Positions 17,364 to 25,568 of a stretch of DNA of 35,042 nucleotides are shown piece by piece; the stretch's first letter is position 1, and every line of letters begins with the position of its first letter. The notes below the pieces were generated by a model, which saw only the letters and a list, made by a program, of their open reading frames with translations, did not search any database and was not told the origin of the DNA. The DNA is from Bacteroidia bacterium (lineage in GTDB: Bacteria > Bacteroidota > Bacteroidia > Flavobacteriales_E > Vicingaceae): NCBI GenBank assembly GCA_030429925.1, contig JAUIGQ010000013.1:1-35042 (forward strand), in the 5' to 3' direction. The position numbers and the translations under genes are program-made.

Positions 17364-17384
17364 GTACCCTTTTGGGTACATTTG
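17364..17384 (+). promoter_or_regulatory. promoter -7 element overlapped by an inverted repeat, upstream of the mini-lipoprotein and ytxJ
   Basis: TACATTTG at 17377-17384 is an exact TAnnTTTG -7 element. The inverted repeat GTACCC-TTTT-GGGTAC (17364-17379) overlaps its first three bases, a geometry expected of a repressor operator. No good -33 TTTG is visible at the expected distance. The predicted transcription start, around 17388-17391, favours translation from the ATG at 17409 over the one at 17394. Confidence 0.5.
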
Positions 17385-17408
17385 TCGTAGAGTATGAAAA
17401 ATCAAAGA

Positions 17409-17534
17409 ATGAAAAAGTTATCTGTTATCCTTGCCTTGACCTTTGTGTTAGCTTCGCTTTTCTCGTGTAAGTCTCATCAGAAATGCGCTGCATACAGTAA
17501 GGCAGATATAGAGAATACTCAAAAGCCTTGCTAA
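17409..17534 (+). CDS. very small Cys-terminated lipoprotein upstream of ytxJ
   Basis: A 41-codon frame beginning MKKLSVILALTFVLASLFSC, a textbook lipoprotein signal peptide with lipobox LFSC (Cys20). After processing only 22 residues would remain. They contain three cysteines: the lipidated first residue, an internal one in QKCAAYS, and the very last residue (PC then stop). A second in-frame ATG at 17394 would add five residues, but it sits only 9 bases past the -7 box, and the A-rich stretch before 17409 suits Bacteroidota initiation. The stop TAA (17532-17534) is followed immediately by the ytxJ ATG at 17535, so translation is probably coupled. Small lipoproteins with a CxAY-like tail occur in Bacteroidota without known function. 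The link to thiol redox is inferred from the neighbour and the cysteines. Confidence 0.72.
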   Translation: MKKLSVILALTFVLASLFSCKSHQKCAAYSKADIENTQKPC

Positions 17535-17873
17535 ATGAATTGGCAGTCCCTTTCTTCCGAAGGGGATTTTGAGCAAATCCTCCAATCTTCTCAATCTCGC
17601 ACCCAAGCAATCTTCAAGCATTCAACTCGCTGTGGTATTAGTGCTATGGCAAAGTATAGGGTTGAAGGTGATTGGGGAAAGAAGAACCCCGATACCCCGA
17701 TCTATCTTTTGGATCTTATCCAGCATAGAGACTTAAGTGATCTTATAGCTCAAAGATTGGAAGTTCATCATGAATCTCCACAATTGATCTTGGTTAGAAA
17801 TGGCAAAGCCATTTTCAATTCTTCACATATATCAATCTCTTCCTCCTCAGCAGCTAAGCATATTCAAAAATGA
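17535..17873 (+). CDS. ytxJ: YtxJ-type monothiol bacilliredoxin
   Basis: A 112-residue thioredoxin-fold protein of the YtxJ family. The motif KHSTRCGIS places the single active-site Cys at residue 33; many members have Pro where Gly34 stands here. SPQLILVRNGKAIF is the cis-Pro segment with the following strand, as in other thioredoxin-like proteins. YtxJ proteins are associated with bacillithiol and are thought to reduce bacillithiolated proteins in the cytoplasm, so this implies the organism makes bacillithiol. The genes for its synthesis are not in the window. It begins on the base after the stop of the mini-lipoprotein and overlaps the convergent OsmC gene by 20 bases at the 3' end. Confidence 0.88.
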   Translation: MNWQSLSSEGDFEQILQSSQSRTQAIFKHSTRCGISAMAKYRVEGDWGKKNPDTPIYLLDLIQHRDLSDLIAQRLEVHHESPQLILVRNGKAIFNSSHISISSSSAAKHIQK

Positions 17874-18255
17874 TCTCTTGAATCAGGCTGCTCGAGAGAC
17901 TTAAAGCAACAGGACAATTTCTTCCTTCATGTTCAAGGTATTCTTTGTCCTCCTTCGAAAGTTCTACAGAGAACTTGATGTGTACTCCAACTTTTCCAAC
18001 TTTCCTGGGATTGGAGCTCATGGTCTTTTGAATGGTAAATTCAGGATTGCCGATCTCAATACCTTTGTCTCTTGCTCTAATTCCGATTATGGTAAGAATA
18101 CATGAACCTAAGGAGGCCGCTAGCAAGTCGGTTGGAGAGAAAAACATTCCCTCTCCATGATTGTCTTTAGGAGCGTCAGTCTTAATGGTAGTGTTAGAAG
18201 GATGGGATAATTCACATCTTAAATTGCCTGAATAGGAGCCTCTGATCAATGTCAT
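17854..18255 (-). CDS. OsmC/Ohr family protein
   Basis: A 133-residue OsmC-fold protein. The two cysteines typical of thiol-dependent peroxidases of this family are present: Cys52 in LGSCILT at the start of the long helix, and Cys114 in GRNCPVALSL. The phrase MFFSPTDLLAASLGSC is characteristic of the YhfA-like/OsmC group. The family reduces organic hydroperoxides, and members of the general OsmC group often have undefined substrates. It lies tail-to-tail with ytxJ, the last 20 bases of both genes overlapping, and divergent from the barrel protein gene at 18303. The grouping with a bacilliredoxin suggests a shared oxidative-stress theme. Confidence 0.9.
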   Translation of the reverse strand: MTLIRGSYSGNLRCELSHPSNTTIKTDAPKDNHGEGMFFSPTDLLAASLGSCILTIIGIRARDKGIEIGNPEFTIQKTMSSNPRKVGKVGVHIKFSVELSKEDKEYLEHEGRNCPVALSLSSSLIQEIIFEYA

Positions 18256-18278
18256 AGTGTGTCTAATTGTGCTTTTCT

Positions 18279-18286
18279 TAAATTTG
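18279..18286 (+). promoter_or_regulatory. possible -7 element of the gene at 18303
   Basis: TAAATTTG is an exact fit to TAnnTTTG, 17 bases before the proposed TTG start codon. This gives a short leader of around 10 bases. It supports the TTG at 18303 as the start, because the frame is closed by a stop at 18279-18281. The -33 element is not obvious. Confidence 0.45.
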
Positions 18287-18302
18287 TCGTAAAGGTAAGG
18301 CC

Positions 18303-19049
18303 TTGAAGAAATTATTAGTAGTTGTTATTTCTGTCTTCATTTCATTCTTTTCATATGGACAAGAAACCATATTTGAAGAGACTACTACTATTTATGCAAA
18401 TGAGACTTCCGGAGGAATAGGAATTCATACCAATGGATTCATGGGAACCTTTAGGTATGGAAAGTACCTGACAGGATTTTCCAAGAGGATCTATGAAATT
18501 GAAATAGGGAATATCAAGCATCCCAAAGAGATCAAAAGTATCAACCCCTTTGAGAATGATGTAAGAGGATATGTCTTTGGTAAGTTGAACTACTTCTATG
18601 TTGTTCGACCAAGCATCGGATATCACAAAGTATTTATTCCAAAGCAGTCGATAAAGGGAGTATCAGTTACCTACGTCGCTCATGGAGGACTTTCCCTTGG
18701 CTTGGCAAAACCTGTTTATTTGAACATTCAGGAAGAAGAGGAAGGAACCAATAATAAGATCATAGTAAGAAGGAAATACGATCCTGATAAGCATGATCAA
18801 GGAGATATTTATGGAAGAGCCTCCTTCTTGAATGGCATGGATGAGATCCGCTTATATCCTGGTTTGTTTGGAAAGTTTGGATTGCATTTCGATTATGGAC
18901 AGAGAAGAGAATCCTTAAGATCTGTTGAGGTGGGTATTAAAACTGATGTTTATCTGGAGGATATACCAATAATGGCCTTTACTGACAATAACCCCTATTT
19001 TCTCAACCTCTATCTTGAGATATTTTTTGGGTCGAGAAAAGTTGAGTAG
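18303..19049 (+). CDS. predicted outer-membrane beta-barrel protein, unknown function
   Basis: A 248-residue exported protein with signal peptide MKKLLVVVISVFISFFSYGQ and alternating beta-strand character throughout (for example GGIGIHTNGFMGTFRYGKYL, and later FGKFGLHFDYG and LNLYLEIFFG). This fits a small outer-membrane barrel of the kind common and unassigned in Bacteroidota. The start codon is TTG: there is no in-frame ATG between it and the stop at 18279, and the -7 box upstream agrees. A charged insert (about 140-165, EEEEGTNNK to KHDQGD) probably forms an external loop. No enzyme motif is visible. It is followed by a 124-base gap before the T9SS cargo gene. Confidence 0.72.
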   Translation: MKKLLVVVISVFISFFSYGQETIFEETTTIYANETSGGIGIHTNGFMGTFRYGKYLTGFSKRIYEIEIGNIKHPKEIKSINPFENDVRGYVFGKLNYFYVVRPSIGYHKVFIPKQSIKGVSVTYVAHGGLSLGLAKPVYLNIQEEEEGTNNKIIVRRKYDPDKHDQGDIYGRASFLNGMDEIRLYPGLFGKFGLHFDYGQRRESLRSVEVGIKTDVYLEDIPIMAFTDNNPYFLNLYLEIFFGSRKVE

Positions 19050-19064
19050 GCAACAAATTGATTG

Positions 19065-19078
19065 CTAGACTTGTCTAG
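19065..19078. repeat. palindrome CTAGAC-TT-GTCTAG
   Basis: Perfect 6-base arms with a 2-base centre, 16 bases past the stop of the barrel protein gene. As RNA it could fold as a 5-bp stem with a CUUG tetraloop, and a run of T follows at 19091-19098, so a weak terminator or an operator are both possible. The rest of 19050-19173 holds only AT-rich sequence and a partial -7-like TAACTTG at 19129. Confidence 0.3.
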
Positions 19079-19173
19079 TTATCAGTTTACATTTTTTTAA
19101 TAGAAAGTTCTCAATTTAATATAATTCGTAACTTGTCGAGCTTTACTGTAGTTAATTCAAAAACCGTATCTAT

Positions 19174-22100
19174 ATGAATGTCAAGAAGTTTACCCTTTTT
19201 GTACTTCCAATTTTAGTTGTAGGGGTGTCAGCATTTACACTATTTGAAAAAGCTGAATCAAAATATTTCCCCAGAGAATCTGACATTATTTTTAATAACT
19301 CTTCCAAGTTCTTCGAGGAATTCACTCGAATGGTGAGAGCAAATAGAGAGACCGGAGTCATTGATCCGGTTGATGTGTTAATGGCAAGGAAGCATGTGAA
19401 TAAGATGAAGCTCTCTAAGAATTTCACCTTTGAGTGGGGTTTTAGAGGTCCTGATAATATTGGTGGACGAACCAGAGCTTTGGCCATCGATAGAAATAAT
19501 CCAAACCATATGTTTGCCGGAGCTGTTTCCGGTGGGTTATGGGAATCATTTGATGGTGGTAATGAATGGGAGCCCTATGATGAGAATTTTGAGGTTACTA
19601 CTATTTCATGTATTACCCAGGATGCCAATGGCGATTTTTACATAGGAACAGGATCTCATTTTGAAAGACCCGGAAATCCATTATCTTCCAATATTATCAG
19701 AAGAGGTTCTGCCTTTATAGGTAGCGGTATCTATAAGGTAGCCGGTGGAGGTACATATGAGCCGGTGGTTACAACTGACGAGTCAGGTGGTCGTGGATTT
19801 CCTCTACCATATGCGACAGTTGGGAATATTGCAGCAGATCCTGTCATACCTGGAAAGCTATATGTGGCAGCTAATCATGGCTTTAGAATTTTGGAAAAAA
19901 AGAATGGAACTTGGGAAGACACAACATCCATCAATTATCCAGAAAAATGTCTTGATGTGGAAGTAGGTTCAGATGGAAAAATGATGGTTATATTCAAGCA
20001 ACCTGGAGGAATCGGTAGTGACTCAGCTCGTGTATACACAAGCTCAGATGGAGTTAATTGGAATATGACCCAATTTGATGCTAACAGGATCGAAGGTGCT
20101 ATTGCACCATCCAATACAGATATTATGTACTTGTCAGCAACCGGTTTTAATCCTCTGAATAGTCAAGGCAATCCTTCAGATCCAAATGATGTAGATCACA
20201 ACTGCCTGAAGAATGTCTATCGTTCAAGTGATGGAGGTTTGACTTGGTACATTATTGGCCCTGGAGGATCTTCAAGTTTTGAGCCTTTTAATGTTGGTGG
20301 CGGATGTCAAGGTTATTGGGATAATCTAATGGCCGTCGCGCCTAATGATCCAGGAAAGATATTCGTAGGAGGAGTGATTCTCTTTACATGGGAGCAAAGT
20401 ACAACTGACCCGGCTCCGCCAAATGGCTCATGGAGAAGATTGGATGTGATAACTAATAGGTATGCTGACCCTCAGGGAGCATTGGATCCAAGGTACCTTC
20501 ATTCTGATAAGCATTTAATGGTGTTCCATCCTAACAATAGAAATATTGCTTACATAGCAACAGATGGTGGTGTTGCAAGATCATCTGATATTTTGGCCAC
20601 TCAACCAACCTTTGCTGAATACAATAATAATTACGGAACTGCCCAATTCTTCAATTTTGATGTAAATCAGAATGATCTAATGTTGGGAGGAACTCAAGAT
20701 AACGGTTCAAATTTGGTTGGACTGAAGTACAATAGGAATAAATCAGGATTGCAAGTATTTGGTGGAGATGGTTATGATGCAGAATTATCTGTTATCAATC
20801 CTGAAATAGGAATTGCCACATTGTACAATAATCAGTTTGCTAGGATCCAAGGAATAGGGACAACTCTTGGGAATACAAACATTTCAAGAGCAAATATTCT
20901 AACCGGCTTCTATTCGAATTTGAATAACAACAGAATGCCTCAGTATACGGTTACTCATTTCTGGGAATCTTTTAACCATGCTGCATCTGCAGACAGAGCA
21001 GAGGTGTTATATGAAAGAAAGAATCTTCCTCCAATTCCACAAGATACCATCATTCAGTTCGAAGGTAATAATAATGACGTCTTACAATTCGATACCTTAA
21101 CACAGGATGCTTATCCCTTTGATACTGCCATCGGAGGAGTGGATACTACTATTGTGAATTGGCAGATTGGTAACAGCAATAGAGTAATAGCAAACTTTGA
21201 TACCATCTACTTTGACAGGAATGGAAAGTTCATCAGTGTGGTTAGGAGAGGACAAGCTGATACTTTGATCAACTACCAGCTAAACAGAACTTATTCTTTT
21301 AGTAATGTAGTTTCTAACCCTAGAAGAACCTTTGTTGATATTATCAACGATTCAACTTATAGGGTAAGAAGAAACCAAGTAACCTTCAGGTATAAGCTGC
21401 AAATGCAAGATAAGGTTCAGTCGATCTTGGCTACTGCCAACTGGCCGGGGCTAACCAATGATGTTGCATACAATCAAAGACACATTGTGATTTCTAGAGA
21501 TATCTTGAAGAATACTACAGATATCAGATGGTATGATGTTGCAGGACCAAGGTCTACCCCAGACCCTATCCAAGATGGCAATACCATTCTATGCATGAAT
21601 ATATCTAAGGATGGAAATTATCTGTTCGCCGGAACTATCAATGGTGATCTATACAGGATCTCCGGTTTGAATCAGATCTATAATAGAAAGTTTGTCAATG
21701 TGAACGGAGATACCATTGTGATCTCTCCTTCAGTTTCTGCAAACTTATACGCTATTCAGGAGAGAGTGCTAATAGATAGTTGTAAGAAAATAGGAAGGTT
21801 CACAGGTAGAGCTATAACTGATATAGCAATCGATCCTAACGATCCTAATAATTTGATCGTTGCTTTGGGTAACTATGGTAACTCTCAGTATGTTGCCAGA
21901 ACTACTATTGCATTGACCGCTACTGATCCGAGTACTAGTTTTGAGGTGATCAGCGGTACAGGTTCAAATGCTTTGCCGGCAGCTCCTGCATTTAGCGCAC
22001 TTATTGATGGAAGGTTTAACGAAAGAGTGTTGTTGGGAACTGAAATGGGAGTGTTTATTTCTGAGAATGCATTTTCAGCTCCTGCAGGAAATGTAACCTG

Positions 22101-22626
22101 GACCAAGATGAATGAAAATCTTGGTAGTGTTCCGGTTTACGGATTGGCTCAATTGAATTATGGTGTTGTTTACCGAACAGTGCTTGATACAGTATATGTT
22201 CCAGGCACCAAAGAGATCGACACCATCATTCCAAAAAGAGATTCAACTTACTTCCCGAATGAAGGCAAAATATATGCTGCAACTCATGGAAGGGGATTCT
22301 TTGAAGAGGTGATCACTACCTCAAGTGGAAGAATTGGTGATAGAAGAGAATCGGTTGATACTCACTTCGAAAATGGACTTAAGATCTATCCTAACCCTGT
22401 TAGAGACCAAACTAGAATTGAGTTCAAATTAGCCAATAGAGCTGATGTAAGAATTCAGATCTATAATTTGAATGGCCGACTCGTTAGAGATGAGCAGTAT
22501 TCCAATCAAACTGAAGGGAAGAATAGTGTGAATCTAGATCTAACAGATCTGAGCAATGGTACTTATGTGATCAGAGCAATAAGTGAAGATAGAGTTAGCT
22601 CTTCTAAGCTGATTTTGTATAAATAA
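19174..22626 (+). CDS. large secreted beta-propeller protein with T9SS type A sorting domain
   Basis: A 1150-residue secreted protein. A signal peptide (about 1-20, ending VSA) leads into BNR/sortilin-like propeller repeats. RGPDNIGGRTRALA near residue 90 is the characteristic opening, and Asp-box-like SxDGGxxW elements recur (for example SFDGGNEWEP and SSDGGLTWYI). An Asp/Thr/Asn-rich insert at about 620-750 breaks the pattern, and repeats resume until about 1050. The C-terminal 80 residues (about 1067-1150) begin KIYPNPVRDQTRIEF and end in a short basic tail, the type A sorting signal that sends cargo through the type IX secretion system to the cell surface. Similar proteins are annotated as VPS10 or glycosyl-hydrolase-like, but I see no catalytic residues. 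A strong terminator follows. Confidence 0.9.
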   Translation: MNVKKFTLFVLPILVVGVSAFTLFEKAESKYFPRESDIIFNNSSKFFEEFTRMVRANRETGVIDPVDVLMARKHVNKMKLSKNFTFEWGFRGPDNIGGRTRALAIDRNNPNHMFAGAVSGGLWESFDGGNEWEPYDENFEVTTISCITQDANGDFYIGTGSHFERPGNPLSSNIIRRGSAFIGSGIYKVAGGGTYEPVVTTDESGGRGFPLPYATVGNIAADPVIPGKLYVAANHGFRILEKKNGTWEDTTSINYPEKCLDVEVGSDGKMMVIFKQPGGIGSDSARVYTSSDGVNWNMTQFDANRIEGAIAPSNTDIMYLSATGFNPLNSQGNPSDPNDVDHNCLKNVYRSSDGGLTWYIIGPGGSSSFEPFNVGGGCQGYWDNLMAVAPNDPGKIFVGGVILFTWEQSTTDPAPPNGSWRRLDVITNRYADPQGALDPRYLHSDKHLMVFHPNNRNIAYIATDGGVARSSDILATQPTFAEYNNNYGTAQFFNFDVNQNDLMLGGTQDNGSNLVGLKYNRNKSGLQVFGGDGYDAELSVINPEIGIATLYNNQFARIQGIGTTLGNTNISRANILTGFYSNLNNNRMPQYTVTHFWESFNHAASADRAEVLYERKNLPPIPQDTIIQFEGNNNDVLQFDTLTQDAYPFDTAIGGVDTTIVNWQIGNSNRVIANFDTIYFDRNGKFISVVRRGQADTLINYQLNRTYSFSNVVSNPRRTFVDIINDSTYRVRRNQVTFRYKLQMQDKVQSILATANWPGLTNDVAYNQRHIVISRDILKNTTDIRWYDVAGPRSTPDPIQDGNTILCMNISKDGNYLFAGTINGDLYRISGLNQIYNRKFVNVNGDTIVISPSVSANLYAIQERVLIDSCKKIGRFTGRAITDIAIDPNDPNNLIVALGNYGNSQYVARTTIALTATDPSTSFEVISGTGSNALPAAPAFSALIDGRFNERVLLGTEMGVFISENAFSAPAGNVTWTKMNENLGSVPVYGLAQLNYGVVYRTVLDTVYVPGTKEIDTIIPKRDSTYFPNEGKIYAATHGRGFFEEVITTSSGRIGDRRESVDTHFENGLKIYPNPVRDQTRIEFKLANRADVRIQIYNLNGRLVRDEQYSNQTEGKNSVNLDLTDLSNGTYVIRAISEDRVSSSKLILYK

Positions 22627-22643
22627 GATATAGATCTCAAAAT

Positions 22644-22674
22644 AAAAAAGGACTGTTAATAACAGTCCTTTTTT
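22644..22674 (+). terminator. strong, potentially bidirectional terminator
   Basis: The arms at 22644-22657 and 22661-22674 are perfectly complementary over 14 bp (A6-GGACTGTT and AACAGTCC-T6) around a 3-base loop. The plus strand ends in a T run, and the A run gives the same on the minus strand. It lies 18 bases after the T9SS cargo gene and insulates it from carB. Confidence 0.95.
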
Positions 22675-22746
22675 ATTTATAACTATTTGGGTTCTTATTT
22701 TATAAATCTGCTATTGTAAAGTATCTTCGCTGCTCAAAAATACCTT

Positions 22747-25566
22747 ATGCCAAAGGACAGCAGCATCAAACATACCCTGATCATTGGAAGTGGCCCCATC
22801 GTTATTGGGCAAGCATGTGAATTCGATTATTCAGGATCTCAAGCTTCTAGATCGCTAAGAGAGGAAGGTATAAAAGTTACCTTGATCAATTCTAATCCGG
22901 CAACCATTATGACAGACCCTGTCATTGCCGATAATATCTATCTTGAGCCACTTGAGCCGGAATCAATAGAAAAGATCCTTCAGGAACACCCGGATATCGA
23001 TACTGTCCTTCCTACCATGGGTGGGCAAACGGCTTTGAATTTGGCTATTAAATGTCAAGAGATTGGAATCTGGGAAGAACATAATGTGAGAATGATTGGT
23101 GTTGATATTGATGCCATCGAGATCACAGAGAATAGAGAAAAGTTTAGGGACTTAATGTCGGAGATTGGAGTTGCAATGGCTCCGCAGGCAGCAGCTAAGT
23201 CATTTTTAGAAGGAAAGAAAATAGCACAAGAATTTGGATTCCCACTTTGTGTTCGTGCTTCATATACCTTAGGCGGAGCAGGAGCTGCCATCGTTTATAA
23301 CGAACAAGATTTTGATAAGCTCCTAACAAGAGGATTGCATATTTCACCTATTCATGAGGTGATGATCGATAAGGCGGTTCTGGGTTGGAAAGAATATGAG
23401 CTAGAGTTATTGAGAGATGCGAACGACAATGTAATTATCATCTGCTCTATTGAGAATATGGATCCTATGGGTATTCATACCGGAGACTCAATAACAGTTG
23501 CTCCCGCCATGACCCTTTCTGATACCACCTATCAGAAAATGAGAGATATGGCTATCCATATGATGCGATCAATTGGAGATTTCGCCGGTGGATGTAATGT
23601 TCAATTTTCAGTAAGCAATGATGAAAATGAAGAGATCATTGCCATAGAGATCAATCCAAGAGTATCTCGTTCTTCTGCTTTGGCATCTAAGGCAACCGGT
23701 TATCCAATTGCAAAGATTGCAGCCAAATTGGCCATTGGATACCATCTAGATGAATTGACCAATCAGATCACAGGAACTACTTCTGCTTACTTTGAGCCAA
23801 CCTTAGACTACGTTATCGTGAAGATCCCAAGGTGGAACTTCGACAAATTCGATAGTCCTGATAAGACACTAGGACTGCAAATGAAGTCTGTTGGAGAGGT
23901 TATGGGAATAGGTAGATCATTCCAAGAAGCTCTTCAAAAGGCCTGTCAATCTTTGGAAATCAAAAGGAATGGACTTGGTGCAGATGGAAAAGAGCTGAAA
24001 GATCAAGATAAGATACTGGAAAGCTTGAAAAATCCAAGTTGGAATCGATTATTCCACCTTTATGATGCTATCAAGCTAGGTATTCCAATTAATACGGTCT
24101 ATAAGGCCACCAGGATCGATCCTTGGTTCCTGAGGCAAATAGAAGAACTCATCAAGCTAGAGAATGAGATCCAAAAGTTCAAGCTGAAAACGCTGCCAAA
24201 AGACTTACTACTGGAAGCTAAGCAGAAAGGATATGCAGACAGACAAATAGCTCATCTTCTCAACTGTCTTGAATCAGAAGTTTATTCCAAAAGGAATGAG
24301 TTGGGTATCAAAAGAGTATACAAACTTGTTGATACTTGTGCTGCAGAATTTGAGGCCCAAACACCATATTACTACAGCACTTTTGAAGAGGAGAATGAGT
24401 CAGAGGTAAGTGATAAAGAAAAGATCATAGTTCTTGGTTCTGGTCCAAACAGAATCGGACAGGGAATTGAATTCGACTATTGTTGTGTTCATGGAATCCT
24501 AGCTGCCAAAGAATGTGGATATGAAACCATCATGATCAACTGTAATCCTGAAACCGTTTCAACCGATTTTGATACTGCAGATAAGCTCTATTTCGAGCCT
24601 GTATTTTGGGAGCACATCTACGATATTATATTGCATGAAAAACCAAAAGGAGTTATTGTTCAATTAGGCGGGCAAACTGCTCTGAAATTGGCAGAGAAGC
24701 TGCATCGTTATGGTATCAATATCATTGGTACCAGCTATGAAGCTCTTGATCTTGCTGAAGATAGAGGGAGCTTTTCTAACCTGTTGAAAGATAATGACAT
24801 TCCTTATCCGCTTTTTGGATCCATAGAAACAGCAGACGAAGCTATTGAGCTGAGTCGTGAACTTGGATTTCCCTTGCTGGTAAGACCTTCCTATGTATTA
24901 GGCGGACAAAGCATGAAGATCGTTCTGAATGAAACCGAGTTGGAACAACATGTGGTAAATATCTTGAAAGATCTTCCTGGAAATAAGATCCTCTTAGATC
25001 ATTTCTTGTCGGGAGCCATTGAAGCAGAAGCCGATGCAATTTGCGATGGAGAGGATGTTTACATCATTGGAATCATGGAGCATATTGAACCTGCCGGTAT
25101 CCATTCCGGTGACTCTTATGCAGTTTTACCGGCTTTTGACCTTTCTGATAATGTAATGAACCAGATCAGGGAGTATACACATAAGATCGCTCTTGCATTG
25201 AAGACTCAAGGCTTGATCAATATTCAATTTGCTATCAAAGACGAAAAGGTTTATATCATTGAGGCTAATCCAAGAGCTTCAAGAACGGTTCCTTTCATTT
25301 CAAAAGCATATAAAGAGCCTTATGTGAACTATGCAACCAAGGTGATGTTGGGTGATAAGAAGTTAAAAGATTTTAAGATGAACCCGATCGAAAAAGGCTA
25401 CGCCATCAAGATCCCGGTGTTCTCATTTGATAAATTCCCCAATGTTAATAAGGAATTGGGCCCTGAGATGAAATCGACAGGTGAGGCTATTCGCTTTATT
25501 GACAACCTAAAAGATAAGTTCTTTAGAGAGGTATATTCTGAGAGAAACCTTTACCTTAGTAAGTAA
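22747..25566 (+). CDS. carB: carbamoyl-phosphate synthase large subunit without allosteric domain
   Basis: A 939-residue CarB. The two homologous synthetase halves are clear: SGPIVIGQACEFDYSG opens the first (carboxyphosphate) half, and SGPNRIGQGIEFDYC near residue 563 opens the second (carbamoyl phosphate) half. Each is followed by NP-E/A-T and GGQTAL elements and an ATP-grasp core. With the small subunit CarA it makes carbamoyl phosphate from glutamine, bicarbonate and two ATP for pyrimidine and arginine synthesis. E. coli CarB is 1073 residues, and its C-terminal part (from about 936) is the MGS-type allosteric domain bound by UMP, IMP and ornithine. This protein stops exactly where that domain would begin. 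As I recall, other flavobacterial CarB proteins are similarly short, so this is probably normal for the group. carA is not in the window. Confidence 0.96.
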   Translation: MPKDSSIKHTLIIGSGPIVIGQACEFDYSGSQASRSLREEGIKVTLINSNPATIMTDPVIADNIYLEPLEPESIEKILQEHPDIDTVLPTMGGQTALNLAIKCQEIGIWEEHNVRMIGVDIDAIEITENREKFRDLMSEIGVAMAPQAAAKSFLEGKKIAQEFGFPLCVRASYTLGGAGAAIVYNEQDFDKLLTRGLHISPIHEVMIDKAVLGWKEYELELLRDANDNVIIICSIENMDPMGIHTGDSITVAPAMTLSDTTYQKMRDMAIHMMRSIGDFAGGCNVQFSVSNDENEEIIAIEINPRVSRSSALASKATGYPIAKIAAKLAIGYHLDELTNQITGTTSAYFEPTLDYVIVKIPRWNFDKFDSPDKTLGLQMKSVGEVMGIGRSFQEALQKACQSLEIKRNGLGADGKELKDQDKILESLKNPSWNRLFHLYDAIKLGIPINTVYKATRIDPWFLRQIEELIKLENEIQKFKLKTLPKDLLLEAKQKGYADRQIAHLLNCLESEVYSKRNELGIKRVYKLVDTCAAEFEAQTPYYYSTFEEENESEVSDKEKIIVLGSGPNRIGQGIEFDYCCVHGILAAKECGYETIMINCNPETVSTDFDTADKLYFEPVFWEHIYDIILHEKPKGVIVQLGGQTALKLAEKLHRYGINIIGTSYEALDLAEDRGSFSNLLKDNDIPYPLFGSIETADEAIELSRELGFPLLVRPSYVLGGQSMKIVLNETELEQHVVNILKDLPGNKILLDHFLSGAIEAEADAICDGEDVYIIGIMEHIEPAGIHSGDSYAVLPAFDLSDNVMNQIREYTHKIALALKTQGLINIQFAIKDEKVYIIEANPRASRTVPFISKAYKEPYVNYATKVMLGDKKLKDFKMNPIEKGYAIKIPVFSFDKFPNVNKELGPEMKSTGEAIRFIDNLKDKFFREVYSERNLYLSK

Positions 25567-25568
25567 GA

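Noticed and set aside
17394-17408. ATG at 17394 as start of the mini-lipoprotein
   Set aside because: It is in frame but only 9 bases past the -7 box, leaving almost no leader. The ATG at 17409 gives a cleaner signal peptide, though the longer form cannot be excluded.
19170-19487. 105-codon open frame on the minus strand at the start of the T9SS cargo gene
   Set aside because: It overlaps the signal peptide and first propeller repeat of a convincing gene, so it is a shadow frame.
22722-22729. TATCTTCG as a -7 element for carB
   Set aside because: It deviates from TAnnTTTG, and the nearest TTTG (22686-22689) is 32 bases away, too far for a -33 element.
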